Shown here piece after piece: positions 1 to 10,566 of a stretch of DNA of 64,000 nucleotides. A model generated the notes under the pieces. It ran no database searches. It saw only the letters and a program-made list of their open reading frames with translations, and was not told where the DNA came from. This DNA is from Zygosaccharomyces rouxii. Its lineage: Eukaryota > Ascomycota > Saccharomycetes > Saccharomycetales > Saccharomycetaceae. Location: the NCBI RefSeq assembly GCF_000026365.1, contig NC_012995.1, positions 1,056,501-1,120,500 of the forward strand, written 5' to 3'. The first letter of the stretch is position 1. Every line of letters begins with the position of its first letter. The translations under genes and the position numbers were made by a program.

Positions 1-689
1 TGAAATACTTCTGCCTAGTAGAGTGAACTTGCTTTATGTTTTTTAAGCTTCTTGTATCTCTGATAACCGCTCATGTTAGCCGCCCATGTTAGACCCGGGT
101 AACAAATCGGTGGGCGGTTAATAAAAAAAGAAAAAACAAAAAGGCAATATAGTAAAGATGGTCAAACTCGAACTTTTAATAAATATCTTTCGAATACTTT
201 ATCAAGATGGGCTAGTTGAACTTTGAGGAGCAAACTACAGTCATTTGGCAACAGCTTTTAAGGGGTGGCGCAAAATATAATTGGTGTCTCACAGGAGATT
301 TGCATCTTCATAGGGCTGCAGTAGCAAAGTATCGAGTTCGATAGAAAACTTGGAAATTAGTTTGAAATATTCTGGCTTCTTCTCTGATATTGCCTGAGAA
401 ACGTTTCTTCTCATAGGAGTTATGTAAAGGCTTATACCCTCCAGTGGAAATAAGCGATTGGTTGTTGTAGCGACAAAGAATGATGAATAAATGGGGCTTT
501 TGACCGATTAAAAGACTCATTCTCTATCGCCTGGTTGTGGTGTTGCAATTGAATGAACATTTTGCAACACTAGCGAAGATCTCTCTCATGGCTGTATCTA
601 ACAAAGGGGATGCAAGTATAAAAGGCAGCCAATTTGGCCGATATGGGAAGGTTCCTGTGATATTGGAAAAGAAGAAGTAAATAATCAAA
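1..689. promoter_or_regulatory. Region upstream of CPS1
   Basis: No credible gene is present; the only ORF of any size (308-520, minus) resembles nothing. Positions 67-92 are two contiguous 13-bp copies, CCGCTCATGTTAG and CCGCCCATGTTAG. TTAGCCGCCCA (76-86) forms an inverted pair with TGGGCGGTTAA (111-121), with one mismatch. Between the arms, 93-102 reads TTACCCGGGT on the minus strand, which fits the Reb1 consensus. Stress-element cores AGGGG occur at 261-265 and 605-609. TATAAAAG at 617-624, about 70 bp before the CPS1 ATG, is a good TATA box. Roles are inferred from motif match only. Confidence 0.5.
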
Positions 690-2417
690 ATGATTAGATT
701 GGAGGAATCATTCGGTAGGGAACTCCATTCTCAAAGTTTTTGGTCTCGTCACAAGAAACTGTTGTTCTCCTTAGGTGTATTGGGTACTCTTGGTTCCTAT
801 CAAGCAATCACAAGTGCCCAAAATGGGGCATCTTTGATCTATGGTGCAGAATATCAAGAGCCAAGTTGTCCTAAGATTGAAGCAGTGGTGCCAGCGTTTG
901 AAAAGTCTGTCAATTTGATTCTTAATGACGACGAATACAAGAAAGCAACTATTGAAAGGCTATCTGGCGCAATTCAAATTCCTACCGAAATTGAAGACGT
1001 CTATCCATCGCCAAAAGAAGATCCTGATTATTTCAAGTATTTCTATCAATTCCATGATTATTTGGAGAAGACTTTCCCCTTAACTTACCAACATTTGAAA
1101 GTTGAAAAAGTCAACGAAATTGGTCTTCTGTATACATGGGAGGGTTCTGACTCATCTTTAAAGCCTGTCATTTTCATGGCTCATCAAGATGTAGTCCCAG
1201 TCAATAGAAGAACCTGGGATGAATGGGAATATCCTCCTTTCTCTGGTTATTACGACGAAGAGACTGATTATATCTGGGGTAGAGGTGCCAGCGACTGTAA
1301 GAACTTGCTGACTGCAGAATTGGAAGCAGTTGAACAATTGATCAAAGATGGTTACACTCCACAGAGAACTGTTTTGGTTTCCTTTGGATTTGACGAAGAA
1401 TCAAGTGGTACAGAGGGTGCACAACAACTAAGTCAATTTATTGAACAAAGATATGGTGAAGACAGCATTCACTCAATTGTAGATGAGGGTAATGGTGTAG
1501 ATTTTATTGATGATCATCTTGCTATGGCTGCTCCAGTGAACGCTGAAAAAGGTTATGTGGACACTTTAATCACAATCAATGGACACGGTGGACATTCTTC
1601 GGTGCCCCCTGACCATACTACAATTGGAGTAGCAGCTCAATTCATCAAAGAATTGGAGGCACATAGTTTCAAGTACCAGTTTGAACCTGACAATCCGATC
1701 TACCAACTCTTAACCTGTACCGCCGAACATTCAGATACTATTTCACCTAAATTGAAAAGAACCATTTTGGGTGCATCCAAGTCCCATGCAAAAAAGAAGG
1801 AACTTGGAAAGTTTTTAGCCTCCCATAGAAGTTGGCGTGATCTTATCAGAACTACTAGTGCCGTGGACATTATCACTGGAGGTATTAAAGCAAATGCACT
1901 TCCTGAGGTAACAAGTTTCCTCGTAAATCACAGAATTGATATTCACTCATCTGTTGAAGAGACTTTGGATGTCGATGTGTACTATGCTAAGAAGATCGCG
2001 AAGAAGTTTGGTTACGGAGTTTCATTAAACGGTGAATACTTGGTACCTGAAACGGAGTTGGGGACCATTGAAATTATTGCTCGTGACTCATTGGAGCCTG
2101 CGCCTATTTCACCAACTTCTGGTCCAGTTTGGGATTTGTTTGCGGGTACTATTCAAAACGTCTTTGAGAATGGTGTGTTTGCTGACAGGGAAGATGTTGA
2201 ATTTTATGTCGCTACTCATCTATCCTCAGGTAACACTGATACCAGATACTATTGGAATTTGACCAGGTACATCTATAGGTTCATTGCTTCCCTGGTAGAC
2301 AGCAGTACTGCTGGCACCACCCACTCGGTTAATGAAAGAATAAAGGCAGATAGACACATAAGTGCCATAGCGTTTGTCTACCAATATATTGTCAATACTG
2401 GTAATGTTAGGGACTAG
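690..2417 (+). CDS. CPS1: Vacuolar carboxypeptidase S (Gly-X carboxypeptidase)
   Basis: Zinc metallopeptidase of the M20 family that removes C-terminal residues from peptides in the vacuole, releasing amino acids when nitrogen is poor. The 575-residue protein has one hydrophobic segment at about 23-41, the expected type II membrane anchor used for sorting through the multivesicular-body route. The metal-binding signature AHQDVVPV places His165 and Asp167, GRGASDCKNLL gives Asp202, and FDEESSGTEG holds the catalytic and metal Glu pair at 236-237; GHGGHSSVPPDH is the dimerisation-lid histidine region. Length is almost identical to the S. cerevisiae protein (576). The start is the first ATG after the TATA box at 617. 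The gene stands alone upstream of the BRN1 block and converges on BRN1 with 176 bp between stops. Confidence 0.96.
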   Translation: MIRLEESFGRELHSQSFWSRHKKLLFSLGVLGTLGSYQAITSAQNGASLIYGAEYQEPSCPKIEAVVPAFEKSVNLILNDDEYKKATIERLSGAIQIPTEIEDVYPSPKEDPDYFKYFYQFHDYLEKTFPLTYQHLKVEKVNEIGLLYTWEGSDSSLKPVIFMAHQDVVPVNRRTWDEWEYPPFSGYYDEETDYIWGRGASDCKNLLTAELEAVEQLIKDGYTPQRTVLVSFGFDEESSGTEGAQQLSQFIEQRYGEDSIHSIVDEGNGVDFIDDHLAMAAPVNAEKGYVDTLITINGHGGHSSVPPDHTTIGVAAQFIKELEAHSFKYQFEPDNPIYQLLTCTAEHSDTISPKLKRTILGASKSHAKKKELGKFLASHRSWRDLIRTTSAVDIITGGIKANALPEVTSFLVNHRIDIHSSVEETLDVDVYYAKKIAKKFGYGVSLNGEYLVPETELGTIEIIARDSLEPAPISPTSGPVWDLFAGTIQNVFENGVFADREDVEFYVATHLSSGNTDTRYYWNLTRYIYRFIASLVDSSTAGTTHSVNERIKADRHISAIAFVYQYIVNTGNVRD

Positions 2418-2593
2418 GACGGGAATTTCTGTCGGTAGATTTGCTGGACTTTATCTTACTAATTTCCCAAATTATTACCAAGAGATTCGTAGCTCAAAAG
2501 AGAAGTTTATAATACAAATCAGGAGGTATTGAAAGTATATTAATTGTAAGTTGATGACTTGAATCTCATTATTGTTACATTATTTGATTATCG

Positions 2594-4753
2594 CTAAGTG
2601 ATGATCAGATCTTCATATGATGGTGAACTTTCGATTTGCAATCCATGCTCATTGGCAAGATGCAAGAGGCATATGAAACAAAAACTAGTGGATAATTCAC
2701 GTTGAGCCTCTTCGGAGTAATTTCCCCCAACTTCACGAGCTATATCTGTGAAATTTAAGAGTTTGCTTTCCTTTTGTAGAGAGGTAACAGCTCTCCATAG
2801 ATTATCTTTTAACTTGCGAACGTCGACTTTCTTCGAAACACGAGCATAATTTACCTTATTGTCCTGGGTAGACAGTAAAGCCGGCGTGGGTAGTGGAGCC
2901 TCTGGTTCTTCAAATGCTTGGTTAAAATCTACACCATTATCGTCATAATCTTCAAAGGGATTTTCTATCTCCCCTTGCACTACTTCACTTTCATGTGTGG
3001 TTTCTTGTTCATTTCTTTCGTAATTTTCAGCCCAAAACTTTTCGTCTGCTAGAGTTGGATGTTCCTCTTCTTCTCTAGTAGGTTCGGCGGCTCTAGGATC
3101 TTTTCTTTTGAATAAACTCATCTTTTGACCCGGCTTGATGAAAAGACGTGTAATCTTATCACTAGAGAAATGATAGTCATCTGGTAGCAAATGATGATTA
3201 TCACTTGTCCGCAAACGCTGTGGCATTTCTATGTTATTCTTACGCTTGTGAGTACTGAAAACTGTCTTATCTAGGTCATCATCCAGCTGAAAAAAATCTA
3301 TTTCAAAGGTTTTCTTTTTCGTCGAAGGAGCATCTTCATTGTTTTGACCTGCAGAACATGATGCTGGTGGTGTTTCAGCATCCGTTTGCTCTGTTCCTGT
3401 CGACGTCTGCGTCTTTTGTTGCTTCGATTCACCTCCCAAGTTGCGCTTAAAGCTGCGAACTTTCCAGTGTTCTCTACCTCTCCAATTCCGTTTCAAAGTC
3501 TCATCAAAATATGCCATTAGATCTTGTTCAGAGACTTTACCTATACCGGTGTCAGCATCTGTACTTAGTGATTCTGGTGCTCCGGGCTCAGGTACATCTT
3601 TATGCCAGTTTTCATCCTTCTGACCCAAATCTTCATCAAATGGATCTGGTACATCGTCAAATTCTGGCCCATCGTCAAGTTCTGGCCCATCATCAAAATC
3701 AGCATCTGGGACCGTTTCTTGTATTTCTTTTTCACTGAGAAAATTGTCAAATTTGTTATTCACATCTTCTATGAAATTTTTAGCCTTGTCGATATCTTCT
3801 AACACACCTCTCAGTTGCGGTATTGATGCTGATACTTCACAGTTGTTAATCTGTTCAAAATTTATGAAATCCATACCCAATGATAAAATTTCATCTTCTA
3901 CCATTGTAGTATCATTTACAGATTGATCCTCCATTTCTGAGCTTCCAATCGGCTGTTCTTCTTCTCGTTCTTTGGTGACATCTCTTATAGCGGTGTCAAA
4001 TACAACTCTACAAGAACTATCCACGCTTAAGGTATTCAAAAGGAAGCTTTTGGCACCGCCCTCGTCGAAATCCACGAGCGCTTTTTTAAAAATGGGATCG
4101 ATATTCAGTTCTTGATCTAACTCCTTCAATTTAATTTGTTCAAAGTCCACTAAAGTCGTTTCCAAAACCCTGTTCAAATTTCTTCTTCGACTTTGAACCT
4201 CTACTTCTCTTGACACTGGTAATCCCGTCAATGGATCGATGTGAACGCCATCTTGACTCTCATCAGCTTCTCCATGTTCTCCTTCATCTTCATGACTGCT
4301 TTTTTCTTTGTTCTTCTTCTCCTTACTCTGAGCTAATCCACTAAGTAGTTTACCTGTCTCTGTTGTCACCGAATCAACTCTCGATGAGTAGATCTTAACA
4401 CATCCATCTAATGTAGCAGATGCCTTTTGGAAATTGATATTATTTTCAGCATCTCTGAGGACTTGCAAATCATGAAAGTAATCTATTAGTGCAAAATTCC
4501 AACTGTTACTTGAATTGATCTTGTTATCGGTAGCCATTTTGATCCACTCTTCGAAATTTGCCATCATCGTGGATCTATTAGTAAATAAACCTTGGTCCTC
4601 TTCTATATCATTATCATCATATCGTATTCTGACACTCATCACCAAGCTAAATAACCTTCTTGATTGACTATTGCCATTATTATGAATAGTTCTCGTGTTC
4701 CCACCTGTATATTCTCTTCCTTTACGCTTACTAGGATCTAAACTTACGTACAT
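2594..4753 (-). CDS. BRN1: Condensin complex kleisin subunit Brn1
   Basis: Kleisin (CAP-H/barren, Cnd2 family) that closes the Smc2-Smc4 ring of condensin and is required for mitotic chromosome compaction and rDNA segregation. The conserved N-terminal block begins LFTNRSTMMANFEEWIKM and continues through NFQKASATLDGCVKIYSSRV, near-identical to the S. cerevisiae protein. A mid-region block ends DLMAYFDETLKRNWRGREHW, followed by LLPDDYHFSSDKITRLFIKPGQKMSLF. Acidic and Ser/Thr-rich linkers separate the blocks. The first ATG (4753) gives 719 residues but lies only 25 bp after the BNA4 stop; the in-frame Met39 (4639, MSVRIRYDDND) matches where homologues start and leaves 139 bp, so it may be the real start. 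Paired with BNA4 in the same orientation as YBL097W-YBL098W. Confidence 0.95.
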   Translation of the reverse strand: MYVSLDPSKRKGREYTGGNTRTIHNNGNSQSRRLFSLVMSVRIRYDDNDIEEDQGLFTNRSTMMANFEEWIKMATDNKINSSNSWNFALIDYFHDLQVLRDAENNINFQKASATLDGCVKIYSSRVDSVTTETGKLLSGLAQSKEKKNKEKSSHEDEGEHGEADESQDGVHIDPLTGLPVSREVEVQSRRRNLNRVLETTLVDFEQIKLKELDQELNIDPIFKKALVDFDEGGAKSFLLNTLSVDSSCRVVFDTAIRDVTKEREEEQPIGSSEMEDQSVNDTTMVEDEILSLGMDFINFEQINNCEVSASIPQLRGVLEDIDKAKNFIEDVNNKFDNFLSEKEIQETVPDADFDDGPELDDGPEFDDVPDPFDEDLGQKDENWHKDVPEPGAPESLSTDADTGIGKVSEQDLMAYFDETLKRNWRGREHWKVRSFKRNLGGESKQQKTQTSTGTEQTDAETPPASCSAGQNNEDAPSTKKKTFEIDFFQLDDDLDKTVFSTHKRKNNIEMPQRLRTSDNHHLLPDDYHFSSDKITRLFIKPGQKMSLFKRKDPRAAEPTREEEEHPTLADEKFWAENYERNEQETTHESEVVQGEIENPFEDYDDNGVDFNQAFEEPEAPLPTPALLSTQDNKVNYARVSKKVDVRKLKDNLWRAVTSLQKESKLLNFTDIAREVGGNYSEEAQRELSTSFCFICLLHLANEHGLQIESSPSYEDLIIT

Positions 4754-4778
4754 AGTGACGACTATAAACTCATCGGAG

Positions 4779-6173
4779 TTATTGAAACCACCTTTTAATC
4801 CAATTACCGAGTCTTGAGAGTCCTAGGGCGGTTAATATAGTCCCTGTAGTAAGCATCACACCCAGTAATTGGTTTAAAATCACTTTCTGGCGGTTAGAAA
4901 TTTCCACTGCTCTGTGGTATGGAACATCGGCTCTGAACGAAACCATAGTGTACAATGGCAACCATTTGTTCTTTAGCAGACGCCCAAGAGCACCATCTAG
5001 TTGTTTCTTAATGAGAAATAAAGTGGATGTTACGTCATGAGACATCTCCTTGTAGTTATTCTTGGCTAGTTCGATGATAGCAACCAAATCCTTATGTCTG
5101 GTCTCACTGTAACGTTGGAATGCTATGTTACGGTCGCCCTTGGATTGATCCAACAATTCCATTAACACTTTAACATCTTCAAACCCACAATTCATTCCTT
5201 GCCCGTAGAATGGAACCATCGAATGAGCAGCATCACCAAGAATAATGGCTTTCCCACCATTAACGTGGTATGGATTACATTCCACACACATGAGGGCTCC
5301 CTTAGGGTAATTAATGAATTTATGAACAGCTTCATCAATTCCCATTAATTGCATGGCATCAGGAAAATTCTCCAATAGGAACTTACGTGTTTTTTCTTTG
5401 CTTTCTATCAATGATTCTACTAGCGACCAAGGACCAAAGAAAGTGGAAGTGAATGAGCCATCACCGTTTGCCAATGCGATAAGCATGTAATTATGACGAG
5501 GCCAGATATGTAAATGATCAGGTGCAATGGCAAAATTTCCATTAAACTTTTCGTTGAATTTTTCTGTCTTGGGGATGTACAGTTCGATATAACAACAATC
5601 GATATATTCTTGCGAATAATCCATTCTCATTGCCCTTTGCATTTGATACCTCGTAGAGGAAAATGCACCATCGCAGCCAACAATGAAATCACATTCTATA
5701 GTTTCAATAACACCATCTTGACCCATTTGAGAGAATATACAAGTCTGTCTTTGGTCGCCAAACTTAGCCTTTACCAATTTATAACCAAATTTAACATCAA
5801 TATTACAACGATCCAATTCATCTAGCAAAAAATTGTTAAGAACTGCACGATCGATAGAATTTATGCACTCTCCGAACAATCCATAGATTTGTGATTCTTG
5901 TTCGCCTTGCAAGTCGTGAATCATTCTACCTTTCATCGGGATCACATCTCGGAGCACCCTCTGGGCAATTTGTTCATCAACAGACTTTAAGGATTCAATA
6001 CCCCTCGCAGAAATGGCTAAATTAATTGATCTCAAATTTTTATCCTGTGTAGACACATCTCTGGGATCGAGTCTATAGTCATATACTGACACTTGATAGC
6101 CTCTCTTATGGAACGCTAATGATGCCAGACATCCAACCAGACCAGCACCTACAACAATAACTTGTTCAACCAT
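4779..6173 (-). CDS. BNA4: Kynurenine 3-monooxygenase
   Basis: FAD-dependent hydroxylase that converts L-kynurenine to 3-hydroxykynurenine with NADPH and oxygen, a step of de novo NAD synthesis from tryptophan. It sits on the outer mitochondrial membrane. The 464-residue protein opens with the FAD-binding Rossmann motif VVGAGLVGC (G9, G11, G14) and has the second FAD motif [16 protein letters not shown] near residue 315-330. A C-terminal hydrophobic stretch ([17 protein letters not shown]) is the expected membrane anchor. Length matches S. cerevisiae (460). Its promoter region (6174-6833) is shared divergently with YME1. BNA2, the first enzyme of the same pathway, is also in this window at 44641-46113 but is not linked to it functionally by position. 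Confidence 0.96.
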   Translation of the reverse strand: MVEQVIVVGAGLVGCLASLAFHKRGYQVSVYDYRLDPRDVSTQDKNLRSINLAISARGIESLKSVDEQIAQRVLRDVIPMKGRMIHDLQGEQESQIYGLFGECINSIDRAVLNNFLLDELDRCNIDVKFGYKLVKAKFGDQRQTCIFSQMGQDGVIETIECDFIVGCDGAFSSTRYQMQRAMRMDYSQEYIDCCYIELYIPKTEKFNEKFNGNFAIAPDHLHIWPRHNYMLIALANGDGSFTSTFFGPWSLVESLIESKEKTRKFLLENFPDAMQLMGIDEAVHKFINYPKGALMCVECNPYHVNGGKAIILGDAAHSMVPFYGQGMNCGFEDVKVLMELLDQSKGDRNIAFQRYSETRHKDLVAIIELAKNNYKEMSHDVTSTLFLIKKQLDGALGRLLKNKWLPLYTMVSFRADVPYHRAVEISNRQKVILNQLLGVMLTTGTILTALGLSRLGNWIKRWFQ

Positions 6174-6833
6174 TTTCTCAACAAATTAACGGACCAACTC
6201 AAAAGGGGTCTATCGCTTTGAACTTTTCTCGAAGGATTCATTGTTGTTATGTGTTTCAATTAAAGGTCCGATTTTTCAGCTATCAAAGTACATCGCCGGA
6301 TGTTATGGCTACGATAAGAGCTAAAGAACGATGAATCCGGGTTATTGGGAGCTCAACTCAAATCTACTGGATGCTTCTGATTGTGACGACTGGCTTTACC
6401 TTTAGCACCGTATGCCACTTTTTGATACAGATTTAATGGCATCAGGGTCTACTACTCCTTCTCTCTCTTCCGAAGAACTCGAGTAAAAGTCCTGTGATCA
6501 ATTGACCTTAGGCAAATCAAACATTTAGAACCGATTGCAATGGGTATTGGACCCAGAAAAGTACCCTATTCCTTGCATTCTCGACCTCATTAGCCTTGAA
6601 GATGAGTAATAAGTAAGTTTAATATCCTCGTTAAAAATGATTTTCAAGAGAGCTCTAAAAAGATCTAGAAGTTCGCCACCTGTTGACCATTTTTCATTAT
6701 CAACTTCAAAGTATTCAAAAGAGTGTTTCTTTGAATCAAAAGGTTGTTTAGAGACCCGTTAAGCAGTTGTTAGGCTGCATACTTTACCAGTGGACTTCAC
6801 TGTTTTGAAATTATTGGAAGAAGATTTGAAATA
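6174..6833. promoter_or_regulatory. Divergent BNA4/YME1 promoter region
   Basis: 660 bp between two divergent starts. I see no RNA gene, repeat or strong factor site. A five-codon mini-ORF (ATG at 6602, stop ending 6616) lies about 220 bp upstream of the YME1 start; whether it is in the transcript depends on the unknown start site. Confidence 0.4.
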
Positions 6834-9056
6834 ATGAGCCTGTCAAGGGTATTAGTGCCCGCCGCTCTAAGGTTGGGCCCCAAAATGATGCCCAGGGCAA
6901 TAGCCCTTGGATCCAGATTGCCAAGAAGTACGTTATTATATTCTTTAAGAGGGCCTCTGTCTCATGGCCGTTTCTATGGTACTGATAATAAAGATAGAAA
7001 GGACCAAACGGAAAAGAAGACTGAAAATGAATCAGAACAGCAAAAACAGAATCAGCTGAATAAACAGCAGCAGCAGCAGCAGCAGCAAAAAGAGTTTAAA
7101 GGCCCAGTTTCGCATGCTGTGCTAGCTGCAAAGGAACAAGAAGCCAACAAGGATTTGATGAACCCAGATGCTCAAGCTGCATTTTACAAACTTCTGTTAC
7201 AGTCGAATTATCCACAATATGTTGTTTCCAGATTTGAAACTCCAGGGATAGTATCTTCACCAAATTGTTTAGAACTTTACATGGAAGCCCTACAAAGGAT
7301 AGGAAGACACGCCGAAGCTGATACCGTTAGACAAACTCTTTTAACGGCAAGCTCTGCGGGTGCAGTTAACCCATCATTGGCATCTTCGTCTACTTCGTCT
7401 CCTGCGTATCATGGTACTTTCCCCTCCTTGTATTCACCTTTTCATGGTACTCGTAAGGAGCCTCTACATGTGGTGGTTACAGAATCTACTTTCACCGTTG
7501 TTTCTAGATGGGTTAAATGGTTAGTGGTACTGGGTCTTCTAACATATGGTGTGTCCGAAGCTTTCAAATACATTTCTGAAAATACCTCTTTATTGAAATC
7601 ATCTGAAGTGGCCGATAAGTCCGTAGATGTTGCCAAAACTAACGTTAAATTCGATGATGTTCACGGTTGTGATGAAGCTCGTGCTGAATTGGAAGAGATT
7701 GTTGATTTTTTGAAGGATCCTGCCAAGTACGAATCTTTAGGTGGTACTTTACCTAAGGGTGTTCTTTTAACAGGACCTCCAGGTACTGGTAAAACGCTTT
7801 TGGCAAGGGCTACCGCCGGTGAAGCTGGCGTAGATTTCTTCTTTATGAGCGGATCAGAATTTGATGAGGTATACGTCGGTGTTGGTGCTAAGCGTGTTCG
7901 TGAGCTTTTCTCACAGGCACGTTCTAGAGCACCCGCCATTGTCTTCATCGATGAATTGGATGCTATTGGTGGTAAGCGTAACCCTAAGGATCAAGCATAT
8001 GCTAAACAAACTTTGAATCAATTGTTAGTGGAATTAGATGGGTTCTCACAAAGCAGTGGTATCATTATCATTGGTGCTACCAACTTTCCTGAATCCTTGG
8101 ATAAGGCATTGACTAGACCTGGTAGATTTGACAAATTGGTTAATGTAGATCTACCCGATGTTCGTGGTCGTGCTGACATCTTGAAACATCACATGAAGAA
8201 AATCACCTTGGCTAATGATGTTGATCCTACCCTTATCGCTCGTGGTACTCCCGGATTGTCAGGTGCCGAATTGGCCAATTTGGTCAATCAGGCTGCTGTT
8301 TATGCTTGTCAAAAGAATGCAATCTCTGTAGATATGTCGCATTTCGAATGGGCAAAGGACAAGATTCTGTTAGGTGCTGAAAGGAAGACTATGGTTTTAA
8401 CCGAGGCTTCGAGAAGAGCTACGGCTTTTCATGAAGCTGGTCATGCTATCATGGCTATGTATACCCCAGGAGCTACACCATTGTACAAGGCTACCATCCT
8501 TCCTCGTGGTGGTGCGTTAGGTATAACGTTCCAACTGCCAGAGATGGACAAAGTGGACATCACTAGAAGAGAATGTTTGGCACGTTTGGATGTTTGCATG
8601 GGTGGTAAAATTGCTGAAGAAGTTATTTATGGTAAGGAAAATACGACGAGTGGTTGTGGTTCCGATTTGCAAAGTGCCACAGGTACCGCTAGAGCTATGG
8701 TGACGCAATACGGTATGGGTGAGAATCTCGGTCCTGTAAACTTAGCAGACAAATGGGATACGTGGTCTGACAAGATACGTGACACTGCTGATAATGAAGT
8801 TTTAAAACTGTTGAGAGAATCAGAAGAGAGAACAAAGAAAATTTTGAAAGAAAGGAGTGTTGAATTACACAGATTAGCAGAAGGGTTGATAACGTATGAG
8901 ACATTAGATGCAAAGGAAATGGACAGAGTTTGCAATGGAGAAGAACTAAATAAGCTGAAGTCATCTTCCAATACAGTGGTTGAGGGGCCTGATAGTGACG
9001 AACGTAAGGATGTTGGTGATGATAAACCCAAGAGACCAGCTCTAATCAATGCATGA
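6834..9056 (+). CDS. YME1: Mitochondrial i-AAA protease Yme1
   Basis: ATP-dependent zinc protease of the inner mitochondrial membrane with its active site in the intermembrane space. It degrades unassembled or misfolded proteins such as Cox2, and the Ups1/Ups2 lipid-transfer proteins. The 740-residue protein has a basic mitochondrial presequence with few acids in the first 50 residues, a Gln run at about 77-85, one membrane span near 226-242, Walker A GPPGTGKT (314-321), Walker B VFIDELD (about 370-376), the AAA second region of homology ([19 protein letters not shown]), and the zinc site HEAGH at 533-537. Length matches S. cerevisiae (747). The polyglutamine tract is the only unusual part. 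Orientation relative to CCL1 (tail to tail, 167 bp apart) is the same as YPR024W-YPR025C. Confidence 0.97.
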   Translation: MSLSRVLVPAALRLGPKMMPRAIALGSRLPRSTLLYSLRGPLSHGRFYGTDNKDRKDQTEKKTENESEQQKQNQLNKQQQQQQQQKEFKGPVSHAVLAAKEQEANKDLMNPDAQAAFYKLLLQSNYPQYVVSRFETPGIVSSPNCLELYMEALQRIGRHAEADTVRQTLLTASSAGAVNPSLASSSTSSPAYHGTFPSLYSPFHGTRKEPLHVVVTESTFTVVSRWVKWLVVLGLLTYGVSEAFKYISENTSLLKSSEVADKSVDVAKTNVKFDDVHGCDEARAELEEIVDFLKDPAKYESLGGTLPKGVLLTGPPGTGKTLLARATAGEAGVDFFFMSGSEFDEVYVGVGAKRVRELFSQARSRAPAIVFIDELDAIGGKRNPKDQAYAKQTLNQLLVELDGFSQSSGIIIIGATNFPESLDKALTRPGRFDKLVNVDLPDVRGRADILKHHMKKITLANDVDPTLIARGTPGLSGAELANLVNQAAVYACQKNAISVDMSHFEWAKDKILLGAERKTMVLTEASRRATAFHEAGHAIMAMYTPGATPLYKATILPRGGALGITFQLPEMDKVDITRRECLARLDVCMGGKIAEEVIYGKENTTSGCGSDLQSATGTARAMVTQYGMGENLGPVNLADKWDTWSDKIRDTADNEVLKLLRESEERTKKILKERSVELHRLAEGLITYETLDAKEMDRVCNGEELNKLKSSSNTVVEGPDSDERKDVGDDKPKRPALINA

Positions 9057-9223
9057 TCACGCCTGTTCACCAGTCATTTGTAGATTTTAATACAGCAAAA
9101 AGAAAGAAAAACAACGAAAACGACATAATATTAGTTTAATGAAATTTAGGATTTATCATGAATTGTAAATAGGAAAAATAACAATAATAAAGACATTGTT
9201 ACTCTACTTTAGATACTGCATAA

Positions 9224-10276
9224 TTAAGTTTTGGGTCTTTTGTCAGGTGAGTCCTCAGGACTCTCTGATGGATTCTTCCTCTTCAGTTTATTCAGTAGTA
9301 CCTGTGGATTTCGAGAGTAAAGTACTTTAGCCATTATTGCCTTCGCCTCTTCCACAGGTACTGGAGGTGCGTTTTCAATAATATCTTTACAAGAATTAAT
9401 CATGGATATCAGTTTATCAAAATTTATGGAAACATTAGCGTCTTGGTTTGGGTTTTCAGTTTCTGTATTACCATGGAATTTTAATTCTAAATATCTCGTC
9501 GTTAGAGCTTCATCTTCCAACATGAGAGCCGCTAAAGTTATTTGTGGTGGCGCATAATAATAAACGACATCTGTGAGTAATGCATTGGTAATCCTTCTCT
9601 TACATCTATCGTAAATTTGACCCATATATTTTAAATCAACTTTACCATGAAGGATAACTTGAATATCGAGGAAAAATCCATGTAGAGCCTTGTAAGGATG
9701 GTGATTCATTAAGCAGAATTTGAGATTTTCTAATATTTTAAATTCGTATTTTAAAATTTCAGTTTTGGAACCTTTTGTCTTTGCAGCAAATGAATCAATG
9801 CCAATAAAGTAGTTTTCAGATTTACATGCCAGAAATATAGTTGTGAATACGATGGTCTTGGGTTCAATCTCCAAGACAGAATTTTCAAGGAAAAACCTTC
9901 TAAAGAACGTTATAGCCGTTGCGACAATCTCCGTGGGTAGGTTCAATCTTTGGGCAATTGCCTGCACTTTTTTTGCATAAAAGTTCACTAGTTTAACTTC
10001 TTCATCCATGTTAACTGGCACTGCCCTCTCTTCGATCGTTCTCAATTCTTCATCACTCAAATTATCCCTATGTTCTGCAATGAATTTACGTAGATCCTCT
10101 TCTACTGATACTACGGCATGAGCATTTACTTCGATTCTCTTTTGTTTTAACTGATCTGGAGTGAATGACCAAAATCTATATTGAGACGAATGTCTGAATA
10201 AATCATCATCAGTCAATCTTCTGTAATTAGCAGGTTTCGCAGGGGCTCCATTCTTTGATTGTGGATTATCTGACAT
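9224..10276 (-). CDS. CCL1: TFIIH cyclin Ccl1 (cyclin H)
   Basis: Cyclin partner of the kinase Kin28 in the TFIIK module of TFIIH, which phosphorylates Ser5 of the RNA polymerase II C-terminal domain at promoters. The 350-residue protein has the cyclin H N-terminal motif around residues 30-45 (SQYRFWSFTPDQLKQKR), followed by a cyclin fold whose first box includes the ATAITFFRRFFLENSVLEI segment (helix pair) and KSENYFIGIDSF. The C-terminus is basic and proline/serine-rich (KLKRKNPSES...DKRPKT), a likely nuclear signal. It is somewhat shorter than S. cerevisiae Ccl1 (393). The 290-bp upstream region also contains the 3' end of ATP1, which is transcribed toward it. Confidence 0.94.
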   Translation of the reverse strand: MSDNPQSKNGAPAKPANYRRLTDDDLFRHSSQYRFWSFTPDQLKQKRIEVNAHAVVSVEEDLRKFIAEHRDNLSDEELRTIEERAVPVNMDEEVKLVNFYAKKVQAIAQRLNLPTEIVATAITFFRRFFLENSVLEIEPKTIVFTTIFLACKSENYFIGIDSFAAKTKGSKTEILKYEFKILENLKFCLMNHHPYKALHGFFLDIQVILHGKVDLKYMGQIYDRCKRRITNALLTDVVYYYAPPQITLAALMLEDEALTTRYLELKFHGNTETENPNQDANVSINFDKLISMINSCKDIIENAPPVPVEEAKAIMAKVLYSRNPQVLLNKLKRKNPSESPEDSPDKRPKT

Positions 10277-10566
10277 GGTCTTTTCTGATGGACCATATTC
10301 ACTTAAGGTTAATGATTCTGGGTTCTATGTTAGCTCTTCGACAAATATCGATCTATTTTCAAGAGACTATGACGATAATTATCACCAAGACTGCTGACAA
10401 AAAAGTAAAAAATAAAAAGATTCAAGAATTAAATAGAATTGAAATCCGTTAAAAAATCTTAGACTCATTCGTTAATGATATTTAGTTACTTTCAAAAAAA
10501 TATATTGAATTTACTTTAGAGACAAGTTTATAGTTGTTAATTGTTCTCTTTCATCGTTATGTTTCC

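Noticed and set aside
308..520. 70-codon minus-strand ORF left of CPS1
   Set aside because: No known family, atypical composition, and it lies in the CPS1 promoter; probably chance.
9057..9223. Hidden small gene between YME1 and CCL1
   Set aside because: Only 167 bp of AT-rich 3' flanks from two converging genes.
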